Assembly (NCBI GenBank): GCA_012274445.1
Contig: JAAROD010000004.1
Span: 1,116,001 to 1,180,000, forward strand
DNA from: Sclerotiophoma versabilis
Lineage: Eukaryota; Ascomycota; Dothideomycetes; Pleosporales; Didymellaceae
DNA: 64,000 nucleotides
Direction of reading: 5' to 3'
Both the position numbers and the translations under genes were made by a program. Numbering within the stretch: the first letter of the stretch is position 1; every line of letters starts with the position of its first letter. The notes beneath the pieces were generated by a model, which was not told where the DNA came from, ran no database searches, and was given only the letters and a program-made list of their open reading frames with translations. Below are positions 25,538 through 34,878 of this stretch, piece by piece.

Positions 25538-27140
25538 TACCCTCTAAATAGTCTTCTATAAATAAAAAAGTGTCTAATAAACTACTATATAGCTTATTAC
25601 TTTATTTAGTAGTAATTATTATACTTTCTATATAAGGTGCTATTTTAAGCTTCTAATTATTATTAGAGAAGCTTATTTTACTAGTGTAAACTTTTTATAT
25701 TAGTTTATACTTCTACTTTAACCTTATAATATTAAGTAGCTCTATATATTACTAGATACTTAACTTAAAACATACAGCTTAACTGTATACTATCTACTTA
25801 ATTTTACCTTCTCTATTACTTAGTTTATTTATAGTTAGAGTTTTTATATAATATCTTATAGTAATAAGCAGTATAGATATAGAGTAAGTAGCTTACTTTA
25901 CTTTTACTAGAGCTAATTATTATATAATTAGCCTCTTCTACTAATTTTAACTATCTCTAAGTCTATTACTATAGCTGTAAGTACTTTCTTATTTTACCCT
26001 TAATTTAAGCTTCTCCTACTTATTTAGCTACTTACTATAAGCTTCTTAAGCTTCTTATACCTCTTAAGTTGCTTATAACTTATTATTTAAGCTTAAGTTA
26101 TAGCTAGAAGGCAGCTACTCTTTTCTTACTAGCTTAGATAGCTTTTAATTAAGCTTCTTATATAGCTTTCCTAGGCTCTTTTTAACTATTTAGCTAACTT
26201 TAGATAGAAAGAACCTAAGTCTAAGTGCCTTACGCATACTACTACTACTACTACTACTAATACTAAGTACTGCTGCGCTGCTACTACTACTGCTAACTGC
26301 GCTACTACTGCCTGCGCTCTGCTCCTTGCGCCTTACACGCCTACTGCCTACCCCTACTACTTAGTCTTACCTTTAGGCGTTAGTAGTTTAGCTTTAGCTA
26401 ATTAAGCTTCTTCTACTAGGCCCCTAGGCTCTATTAGAGACTCTAGCCTCTTCCCCCCTTACCTGCTACTACTGCCCCCCCTCTAGCTGCCTCCTCTGCT
26501 GCTGCTGCTGCCTCTGCCTCTGCCTCTGCTAGCTTCTACCCCTACTGCTACTACTACTACTACTATTACGCCTATTATAGGCACTGCGTAGGGTAAGCGC
26601 AGAACTGTACCCTACTTAGGCTGTATGCACGCTCTGCTAGTTAACAGCTTAGCTGCACAGTGCTATAACATAGCTAACACTAGCCCCTGCGCCTACTACT
26701 ACTTCTAGTACTCTTTAGGGTATTTCTATTACTCTATATAGGTTCTAGAGCTTCTTAAGCTTATAGTATATAAACTAACAGCTCTTATAGCTCTAGCCCT
26801 CTTAAGGTAGTTAGTATTACTCTTACTAATAAGCTAGAGGCATCTAGAGGTATAACTACTTCTATAGGTTACTATTCTTTTCTTATAATATAGTTTAGTG
26901 CTAATAAGCTTCTAGAGGTCTATAGACCTACACATTACTTAGTGCGTAATAAAGAAGCTCCTAGCAGAGGGTTACAGTTTTAATAGAAACTAAGAAAGAA
27001 GCTCTAGATTTAGAAGTTTAGTAGTAGGCACCTAAGAGAAGAGGGTTATCCTCTCTAGCAGTTAAATTAATTATTTACTCTCTCTTTTAACTACTCTTTT
27101 TATAACCCTATAACCTATAGTACTTTACTATTTATATTAT
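25538..27140 (-). other. Extra 3' region of copia B with low-complexity repeats, less RIPed
   Basis: This is the counterpart of 40690-42273 in copia A. Positions 26240-26720 are noticeably richer in G+C than the surroundings, with tracts of CTA/CTG triplets (26245-26300), C-runs and a CTG-then-CTCTGC repeat (26495-26530). On the plus strand, antisense to B, the stretch 26770-27120 reads as a basic, Arg-rich protein if RIP stops are ignored. The function is unknown. Confidence 0.55.
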
Positions 27141-30100
27141 AAAGGTTTAGGTAGGTTAAAAAGCACTTATAAGCCTACCTAGGAAGTGCTTTTATTAACC
27201 TATTAGCAGGTATCTTACTTATTTTTATATAGGTTACTATAAAGGTACCTTTTATATACTCTTATTTAAGCTATATATTCTATATATCTATGTGGCGCAG
27301 CTAGGTAGTAAGCTACTTACTTTCTTCTACTACTAACTATATAGTTTACTAATTATTACAGAATATCTTCTAAGTAACCTCTAGGTTAAGGCAGAGCTTA
27401 TAGAGAAATTACTTTAAAGTAGTACTCTTCTTAGCTATATACTTAAGAGCTAGTAGTTTAGCTTTAGTTATTAAGGTAGTTACTATAGACTACCTAGCTG
27501 CCTTCTATATAATTAGGCTGCTAAAGAGCTGTATAATATACTCCTAAAATAATTAATATAATTTACTATTATTAGTAAATAAAGCGTCTCTGTATATAAG
27601 AAGCTAGCTGCCTAAATAAGCTCTATACTATATACCTAGGTACTTAGTTCTATATAGGTAGCTAATAACTTAAGCAGCTACTTAGAAGTAAGCAGCTTTA
27701 GAATTTATTAAATAGTAAGACAGCTAAGAAGCCGCATACGCAATGTTTAGCTATATTATAATTATAGTATATAATATTAACTCTACCTACTTCTAATAAG
27801 CCTTAATTTCTTACTTTAAAGCTTTTCCTATATACTTCTAAAGCTTAATTATAGAGAAGAGGATACTTAGAAGTAACTTCTTCTCTAAAACCTTAAACTT
27901 AGTAGTAAGCTTCTTAATATAGGAGTTATAAGTAAGTATTATTACTTAGGCTGCTTAATCTTATATAATACAAACTTCTAAGAACTATTTAGCAGCTCTA
28001 TAATCTATAATCTAATATTTAGCTATTAATAAGCTTATTAACTACTCTGTAGCTGCTTAATTATCTTTATAATAAGTAAGAAGAATATTATTAATATAGA
28101 AGAGTAAGATAATTTTTTACTTATTATTAAAGAATAAGCATAGCTCTTCTTTTAACACTGTTAAACTAAGCTTCTAGAGGGTACTAGACAGCTCTTTATA
28201 CTATAGAATAGGGGAGTCCTAGAGACTATATAGAGCCTATAGTAGTAGTACTACCTACTTAGGCTTCTTAAATCTATTAGGCAGCTTGCATAGTACTAGT
28301 AGCTAGTCTTAGTAGCTTACGTTAAGAAACGCACTACTTATATTATACTATAGCAGCTCTAAATTAAACTAAGCTACTATAGTAACTATTATATAGAAGG
28401 ACCTTATAGTAAGTATTATAGTATAGGTTAACTTAATTAAATCTTTTACCTAGAGGTCTCTGTATATATATATTGTAGCTTTACATTTTATAAAGTAGCT
28501 ATCTTAATTAAGCTTATAAGTAAATACCTATTTAAGCAGTAGAGCTCTAGCCTAGAAGCTTGTTTTGTTTATTTCTTTCTAGGTATTTTTCTTAGTAAGC
28601 GTTGCAATCTCTTTTATATAGGTCTAGTAGAATAGAGTACCTAAGAGGTAATTAGTAAGCTCTTTCTATATATTAGAAACTAGAAGAAGCTAGTTATAGT
28701 GTACTTACTACTTGTTTTTAGCTAATAGTTTCTTTAACCTTATTACTAAGGCTGCAATAACTATATAGATTGTAATAAGGTCTCTTCTCTAGTTTCTATA
28801 CTTATTTACATAATTAAATAAGCTTCTAAGTAGCTAAAGGTAACTATCTTACTCTATTAAGCTTATTATAGTATATATGCCTACTCTATTATCTTCTCTA
28901 AGCTTATTACGCTCTTAGTTATATAGCCTGCAGCTTAATTATATTAGTAGGCTAATAGTTCTACGCTAATTAGCGCAGCTTATAGTTAGTTTACCTACTC
29001 TTATTAATCTCTAAGAAGGTATAAGAATAATTAGAGAGTTAGGTCTTCTTATTAGTAGATTATTATAATCCTTATTACTTACTAGAGGGCTCTCTTCTTT
29101 AATAGTAGAGTGCACTTTCTATAAGCTTCTAGATAGGTGCTCCTCTATAGGAGCTTCCCTGCCTACTACTAGCTGCTTAGGTTCTAGTATTAGGTTAGAA
29201 GAGAGAAGGCCTAGTTCTTAGCGCCCTACGCGGATTTCTATTAGTTTACTAGCTAAGCTAACTAATTATATAGTCTCTACCTTAGGAGCTTACTTATTAC
29301 TAGACTAGCCTTCTACTAATTAAGCTTCTTCTAAGAGCTTACCCCTAAGCTGTTACGCAGAGAGTAATTTAAGTAATAGATCTTCTCTCTTAGTAATAGA
29401 AAGCTTAATTACTTCTTCTATATCTACTATCTTACTAGGCTTATAGAGAACTTTTATAACCTCTACTACTTCTATAACTAGAAGCGCAGTTAACTTATTA
29501 ACCTAGTTATAAAAGAGCTCCTTATTAAAGGTTATATTACGCGTTATAATTACCTAGTTAAGTTAAGGTACCTATATATAGTATATATTAGAAGCTTAAT
29601 AACTAATAAGGTAACTAATATAACCTCTTAAAGTAACTTTAAAGCTTCTTTTATTACAGCTAGCTGCTTATTCTCTATTTAAGAGATACGCTTAGCAGCT
29701 ATACGTATATATCCTGCTCTAATTAGGTCTTAGATTAGCTATAAGTGCTCTTACCTGCTTAGGTTAGTACTATTAAAAGTACTGCGTAAACTACTAATTA
29801 AGCTCCTTATTTAGGCTATATAGCTTATTTAAGTATATAGAACTTATATTATAGAGCTATGCAGTAGCTATAATAACCTTTAGCTAGAGCTTCTTAAGTA
29901 GATTTACGCTACTTCTTATTTTTATTAACTTTATAATTATCTTCTATCTACTTCTCTCTACTATACTGTTTAGCTTATATATATAAAGAGGTATATACTT
30001 AATATTAATCTCTATATTAAGCGCCTAGCGCTTATATATAGAGCTCTCTTACTATAGTAGTATAGCTATATTATTATCTTAGCTAATCTTATAAATTTTA

Positions 30101-30446
30101 AGCTTATACTAAGTAGCTACCTAGCTTAAAAAATTAGTAAGAACTTAGAGAATTTTAATTTAAGTCTTTTCTTACAGCAGGTATATAAAGAGCTTTCTAC
30201 TATAGTACTTCTTAATTAAAAGTATCTATAACTTACTTCTACAGCCTAGAGGTATATTAAATAGGTTCTAGCTAATTTACTAAAAGAGGTAAGCTAGTTT
30301 CTTATACTTTCTTTATAATACTACCTACTTAGTATAGGTTATTATATATATCTTATACTTTCTTTATAATACTACCTACTTAGTATAGGTTATTATATAT
30401 ATCTTATAATTCTTCTAGAGTACTCTAGCTATACGCACGCTACGTA
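27140..30446 (-). pseudogene. Copia B integrase, RT and RNase H relic
   Basis: Reading leftward from K, this segment carries integrase (about 29900-30400), reverse transcriptase (about 28100-28650) and RNase H (about 27150-27750), each aligning with the better-read copy A. It is full of RIP stops. A 51-base tandem duplication at 30301-30402 lies at the start of the integrase part and is absent from A. Confidence 0.75.
30301..30402. repeat. 51-base tandem duplication, two copies
   Basis: CTTATACTTTCTTTATAATA begins at 30301 and again at 30352, and the 51-base units are identical. The homologous place in copia A (near 22960-23010) has one copy. A length of 51 keeps the original reading frame (17 codons). 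Confidence 0.9.
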
Positions 30447-30451
30447 TATGC

Positions 30452-30950
30452 TGTTGAAGTTGTACTTTCAAGCAAAGCTCGTAAGCACTATTCGTATTGG
30501 TTCTCAGGGATGAGCGCTGGTACAGGAAGGTCCGTAAGGGTTGGGGTTATTGCCTAGTGAAACACCGTGGCAATAGAGGGTAACAATGAGTAGTATAGAG
30601 TAGACTATCTAGCTCGAGAGTTGGGGTCGAGATTCCAAAGACAAACTTGATTGACTAAGTTGAACACGAACCATAAGGGTTGTGTTCCTACTGACTATAT
30701 ACTTGCTATGGGGTAATGCTCGTTGACGAGCGACTAGGGTCAGTCCAATGAAATACATAGCGTTGCTCGTTGACGAGCGATAACATACGATGCTCGTTGA
30801 CGAGCAAGTCACGTGTGTCATGCTCGTTGACGAGCATGTCACGTGACCGTACAAAGGGAGATCCTTCCTGACTCCGCCCCTGGTTCATGGGTGAGGGCTG
30901 TGGTTGGCTACTTAATCACTGTGCCGCTTCGTCCGCACAGGATCGTAACA
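30452..30950 (-). repeat. 3' LTR of gypsy K
   Basis: This 499-base LTR starts TGTTG and ends TAACA on the plus strand. It holds four palindromes at 30717-30732, 30764-30779, 30791-30806 and 30821-30836, two CACGTG motifs (30810-30815, 30840-30845) and a TATATA box (30696-30701, usable on the minus strand). It lies upstream of the antisense ORF at 31053. Confidence 0.97.
30717..30836. promoter_or_regulatory. Four palindromes TGCTCGTTGACGAGC plus CACGTG boxes in the K LTR
   Basis: Each copy has 5-6 base arms (TGCTCG and CGAGCA) around TTGA, and contains a TGACG half-site of the kind bound by bZIP factors. CACGTG occurs after copies 3 and 4. The array is repeated in the other LTR at 37216-37335. 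It lies upstream of the TATA box of the element (minus strand) and upstream of the antisense ORF (plus strand). A role as enhancer or protein-binding array is inferred. Confidence 0.6.
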
Positions 30951-30968
30951 CTATCCTCCTCCTCCTTT
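30951..30968 (-). other. Polypurine tract of gypsy K
   Basis: On the minus strand AAAGGAGGAGGAGGATAG ends directly at the 3' LTR. It is the expected primer for plus-strand DNA synthesis. RIPed copies keep a recognisable version (for example 61561-61578). Confidence 0.9.
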
Positions 30969-31052
30969 GGGTTTGTCCTCAAACCACGTGACTGGAATCC
31001 GGGCTTACATAAAACCGAGCTTGTCCCCGCATCTGGTGACCGGTATGTCGAG

Positions 31053-31553
31053 ATGTCTTCTCACACCCGCAACCTTCGACTTGGTCTAGAAATTCGTCGA
31101 GCTAATACTCCCGCCGAAGTCCCCTGCAACCGTTGTTTCTTCGAAGGCCACGAGTGCTACATCATGCCGAACGCTACAAAGCGTCTGAAGTGTGCTGAGT
31201 GCACAAAGGCTGGGAAGCCTTGTGTCAACATGTCGTGGGAGTCGCTGGATCGTACTCGCGAAGAGTATGAAAAGAAGGTGGAAGAAGATGAAACCTTGTT
31301 GGCAACCGTTATTGCGCGGTTGTTGCGAAATAAGAAGATTCTGAAACAAGCTGAGAATCGCGCGCGGCAAAAGGCGCTGTGTATGGCGAATGAAATGGCC
31401 GAATCGGGAGAACTGGATTTTGCCGAGGAGATGGATTGTCCGGCGGCGTCGATAGGCATGTGTGCCTCGCCTGCGACCTGGGCTGCTCTCGGGCTTATCG
31501 AGGAGTCTGTTGCGAACCATGGTACTTCTGTACCAATTGGTGGCAGTTCGTGA
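31053..31553 (+). CDS. Antisense ORF of gypsy K with a Zn(II)2Cys6-like cluster (166 aa)
   Basis: This ORF lies on the strand opposite gag-pol, between the 3' LTR and the end of pol, overlapping pol by 59 bases. Residues C25, C28, C35, C47, C50 and C57 have spacing CX2CX6CX11CX2CX6C, which fits the fungal GAL4-type binuclear zinc cluster. A charged, Leu-containing helix, probably coiled coil, follows at about 62-107, then a Gly/Ser/Ala-rich tail. The chosen ATG has a purine at -3 and a CATAAAA motif 45 bases upstream; an in-frame ATG at 30843 inside the LTR would add 70 residues. A relic of exactly 501 bases occurs in copy I. A DNA-binding regulator is inferred, not shown; the short C-terminus lacks a recognisable effector domain. 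Confidence 0.7.
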   Translation: MSSHTRNLRLGLEIRRANTPAEVPCNRCFFEGHECYIMPNATKRLKCAECTKAGKPCVNMSWESLDRTREEYEKKVEEDETLLATVIARLLRNKKILKQAENRARQKALCMANEMAESGELDFAEEMDCPAASIGMCASPATWAALGLIEESVANHGTSVPIGGSS

Positions 31554-34500
31554 GGTGCGTTGGAGGTTCCCATGTGTTTTCTGATTCCGGGTAACCTAAC
31601 CATTTGACTAGGTATCGAATACCCTTCTTGGTTCTCCGATGTGTTACTATTTTTTCGACTTCCCATTCATCGTTGCCGTCGGCTTGGTAGTGGAAGTCTT
31701 TCTGGATTGGCGTTCTTGGGTCGGCAGGTTCCAACAGCGAGATGTGGAACACTGGATGGATCTTTGCATCCTTGGGTAGCTCAAGTCGATAGTTGACTGG
31801 GCTGATTTGCTTAGAAATGAAAAATGGTCCGACCTTGACCTTGTCCAGCTTTTTCGTTGCTCTTCGTGTTCTGAGATTTTTTGTGAGGAGATAGACTTTA
31901 TCCCCCTCCTTTAGCTGAGGTGCTATTTTTCGTTTCTGATTGACATATGAAATGGCTCGTCCCTGAGCTCGTGCGATGTTTTCGAGTGATTTCCGGTGTA
32001 CTTCCTTCAGTCTAACTGCTGAGGCTATTGCTGATTCCGTCTGAATAGGGCAATCGTGAGATCGAGTAAAGAGATTTGGGTGTCTCCCGTGGTTCGCGAA
32101 GAACGGCGTCGTGCCCGTTGCTTCCGATAACTTGTTGTTGTATGCAATCTGTGCCATGGGTAATAGCGAAACCCAGTTGTCTTGTTCCTGGTTGCTGTAG
32201 ATCCGAAGGTATGTTTCCATGGTCTGATTCGTTCTTTCTGTCTGTCCATCCGTCTGCGGATGATAGGCTGTAGATAGCTTTTTCTTGGTACCCAATGCGG
32301 CAAGCATCGTGGTCCAATAGTTTGACGTGAAAAGCTTATCTCTGTCGCTGATGATTGACTCGGGCATTCCGTGGTAGCGAATGATCCGATCGATGAATAC
32401 CGTAGCTAGCTGTTGCGCAGTGTAGCTGTGTCTGAATGGTATCATTTCAGCGTACTTGGTGAATCTATCTACTACGACGAAGATTGAGTCGTAGGTGTAT
32501 CCTGTGACAGGGTCCTTGGAGGGTGGTAGCTGTGTGACGAAATCCATTGTGATGTTCGTCCATGGTGCCGTTGGTGGTTCCATTGCTTGTGCTTCCCCAT
32601 ACTTGGCGTGTGTGCTATGTTTGTTCTGTTGGCACTGCACGCAGTTCCTGATGAACTTGGTGACCTTGTCCTTCATGTTGGAAAACTCATAGTGTCGCTT
32701 GATGAGTTCCATGGTGCGAGTAATACCAGGGTGTCCGTGTAGCGCATCGTCATGATGTCTTGAGATAACTTCCTCCTGAAGTTCTTCTGGTACTTGCTCC
32801 GGGATGCGTTGTTCCTGCTGAACTTGCATCACTAAATTGAGCTGCTGAGATGGTCCCAATGTCCCGTCCTTGTTAACCCCGAGAATGGCGAACTTGTTGA
32901 TTGTTTTTTCGCCTGCGAGATCGTGGCGTCGGCTGAGCGCGTCTGCTCTACCGTTTTCTTTTCCTGGCGTATACAGGATCTTGAACTTGTACTGACCAAG
33001 CATTTCTGACCAGCGCACTTGTCGTCGGTTCAGAACCTTAGTAGTGGTGAAGTGTACCAAGTTCTTGTGATCTGTGTAGATGGTGAGTTCTGAGCAGCTT
33101 TCTGCGTATACTCTCCAATGCTGTAGTGCATCGACAATGGCCATGAGCTCTTTGTCGTGTACGTCATATCGTTCTTCCGGTGCCGTGAACTTCCTTGAGT
33201 GGTAGGCAATCGGGTGCCATTGACCGTCTCGTTCTTGAGTAATGCATGCTCCTAATGCTAAACCCGAGGCATCCGTTTCAAGGCGTGCGGGTTCGCCGCT
33301 CCTGAATGCGATTAGTGTGGGGGGCTCTACGCATGCTTGCTTGAGCGCTTGGAAAGCGTCCTCTTGCGCTTGTTCCCACTTGAAGGGTGTATCCTTCCGC
33401 GTAAGTCTCGTGAGCGGTAAGGCCTTCATGGAGTAGTCCTTGATGAAACGTCGGTTGAAGTTGACGAACCCAAGGAATTCTTGAATTCCCTTGACTGTAG
33501 TGGGTGTCGGCCAATCCTTCACAACCTGGATTTTCTTTTCGCTCATCTTAACTCCATATCTTCCTACGACATAGCCAAGGAACTCCACTTCTTCCTTGTG
33601 CCATTCGCACTTTTCTGGCTTTAGCCTAAGGTCTGCGGTTGCTAAGCATTCTAACACTTGTCGCACATGGACCTTGTGTTCTTCTAGTGTCTTGCTGTAC
33701 ACTAGGATGTCATCGAGATATGCTACCACTGTGATGTCCAGGTGTGCTCGCAGCACATTGTTGATTAGTGCCTGACATACTGCTGGTGCATTGGTTAGCC
33801 CAAATGGCATGACCGTATACTCGTAGTGACCATAACGGGTTCTAAACGCCGTCTTCCATTCTTCGCCTTTCTTCATGCGTATGAGGTTGTACGCTCCGCG
33901 TAAGTCGAGTGCGGTGAAGAACTTCGCTCCTGATAGCCGGTCCTGTAACTCGGATATGTTGGGTAGCGGATAACGATTCTTGATGGTGATATCGTTCAAC
34001 TTCCGGTAGTCGACGCAAAGCCTCAGCTTGCCGTCTTTCTTTGGTACGAATAGAATGGGGAATCCCGCCGGGGATTCGGATTTCCTAATGAATCCTTTCG
34101 CGAGGTTCTCCTTGATGTACTCGCGTAGTATCTCGAGCTCCTTCTCGGATAACTGGTATATGGGCCCGAAGGGTGGTTCTTTCCCTTCCTCGAGTTTAAT
34201 CTCACAATCCCAAGGTTGATGCTTGGGTAGCGCTTTTGCGGATAACTCTTCTTCAAACATCCAGGCGTACTGTCTATACACATCTGGTATGCCAGGAGGT
34301 GCACTCTTGTTCTCCTTAACCGTCGTGGAGGGGCTTTCTTTGTCCACACGGTCGACCGCTCTATCTTGGCGCGTCTTATGTGTCGAAGAGACGTTGTTAA
34401 TCTCCTTCTCATCCACCAGTCGCGGCGCGCGCTGCGTGGGCTTCGATGCATTGGTGCCGCATTTGCATCGTCTCAACGAAAGTCTTTCCCATGTCCAGTC

Positions 34501-34878
34501 TATCTCTGGATTGTGCTTCCGTAACCAGGGAAGTCCTAGTATGACGTCGTGCGTGGCCTTTGCGAAGACGTCTAGGGTTAGTTCCTCGTGGTGTCCCTGT
34601 ATCTCTAGAGGGGCCGCTATCACTTCGTACATGATATACGGCTCTTCCGGCATTGATTCTCCGTTGGCTACTCGGAGCGAATAGGCGTGTTCCTTTGTGC
34701 GTGGTACGAGACCTGCTCGGTACATTGCTGTCTGGGATATGTAGTTCGCCTGTGCTCCCGAGTCCAAGAGTGCCGATAATACTACTCCATTTAACTTGAT
34801 GGGCAGTCTGATGAGCGAGCCGTCCCCGATAGCGTTAAGGGATCGCTCGGCGGAGCACTCTTTTGGCGCTTGCCTAAA
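31495..34878 (-). CDS. pol: Pol polyprotein of gypsy K (PR, RT, RNase H, integrase, chromodomain)
   Basis: Pol is read as a -1 extension of Gag from the slippery site; no ATG is needed. Numbering from the LDSGAQ codon at 34767 (1090 aa): retropepsin active site DSG at 2-4; reverse transcriptase about 200-400 with CVDYRKLN, MPFGLTNAP and the catalytic YLDD; RNase H with TDASG and TDHKN; integrase with an HH...CC zinc domain (ending CVQCQQNK) and a DDE core (ITMDF, ISDRDKLF, TDGQTERTN); and a C-terminal chromodomain from about 1025 (WEVEKIV, YLVKWLGYPESENTWEP). All catalytic residues I looked for are present. The last 59 bases overlap the antisense ORF. The element could be autonomous. Confidence 0.95.
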   Translation of the reverse strand, partial: FRQAPKECSAERSLNAIGDGSLIRLPIKLNGVVLSALLDSGAQANYISQTAMYRAGLVPRTKEHAYSLRVANGESMPEEPYIMYEVIAAPLEIQGHHEELTLDVFAKATHDVILGLPWLRKHNPEIDWTWERLSLRRCKCGTNASKPTQRAPRLVDEKEINNVSSTHKTRQDRAVDRVDKESPSTTVKENKSAPPGIPDVYRQYAWMFEEELSAKALPKHQPWDCEIKLEEGKEPPFGPIYQLSEKELEILREYIKENLAKGFIRKSESPAGFPILFVPKKDGKLRLCVDYRKLNDITIKNRYPLPNISELQDRLSGAKFFTALDLRGAYNLIRMKKGEEWKTAFRTRYGHYEYTVMPFGLTNAPAVCQALINNVLRAHLDITVVAYLDDILVYSKTLEEHKVHVRQVLECLATADLRLKPEKCEWHKEEVEFLGYVVGRYGVKMSEKKIQVVKDWPTPTTVKGIQEFLGFVNFNRRFIKDYSMKALPLTRLTRKDTPFKWEQAQEDAFQALKQACVEPPTLIAFRSGEPARLETDASGLALGACITQERDGQWHPIAYHSRKFTAPEERYDVHDKELMAIVDALQHWRVYAESCSELTIYTDHKNLVHFTTTKVLNRRQVRWSEMLGQYKFKILYTPGKENGRADALSRRHDLAGEKTINKFAILGVNKDGTLGPSQQLNLVMQVQQEQRIPEQVPEELQEEVISRHHDDALHGHPGITRTMELIKRHYEFSNMKDKVTKFIRNCVQCQQNKHSTHAKYGEAQAMEPPTAPWTNITMDFVTQLPPSKDPVTGYTYDSIFVVVDRFTKYAEMIPFRHSYTAQQLATVFIDRIIRYHGMPESIISDRDKLFTSNYWTTMLAALGTKKKLSTAYHPQTDGQTERTNQTMETYLRIYSNQEQDNWVSLLPMAQIAYNNKLSEATGTTPFFANHGRHPNLFTRSHDCPIQTESAIASAVRLKEVHRKSLENIARAQGRAISYVNQKRKIAPQLKEGDKVYLLTKNLRTRRATKKLDKVKVGPFFISKQISPVNYRLELPKDAKIHPVFHISLLEPADPRTPIQKDFHYQADGNDEWEVEKIVTHRRTKKGIRYLVKWLGYPESENTWEPPTHLTNCHQLVQKYHGSQQTPR

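Noticed and set aside
26240..26300. Triplet tracts as a stand-alone microsatellite locus
   Set aside because: The same tracts occur at the same place in copia A (41240-41560), so they belong to the retrotransposon.
30609..30888. ORFs of 81 and 60 codons inside both K LTRs
   Set aside because: They translate LTR control sequence including the palindromes, with repetitive peptides and no domain; identical copies exist simply because the LTRs are identical.
31157..31666. Minus-strand ORFs of 144 and 169 codons overlapping the antisense Zn-cluster ORF
   Set aside because: They are other-frame readings of the same GC-balanced DNA; only the plus-strand frame has an organised Cys pattern and a matched-length relic in copy I.
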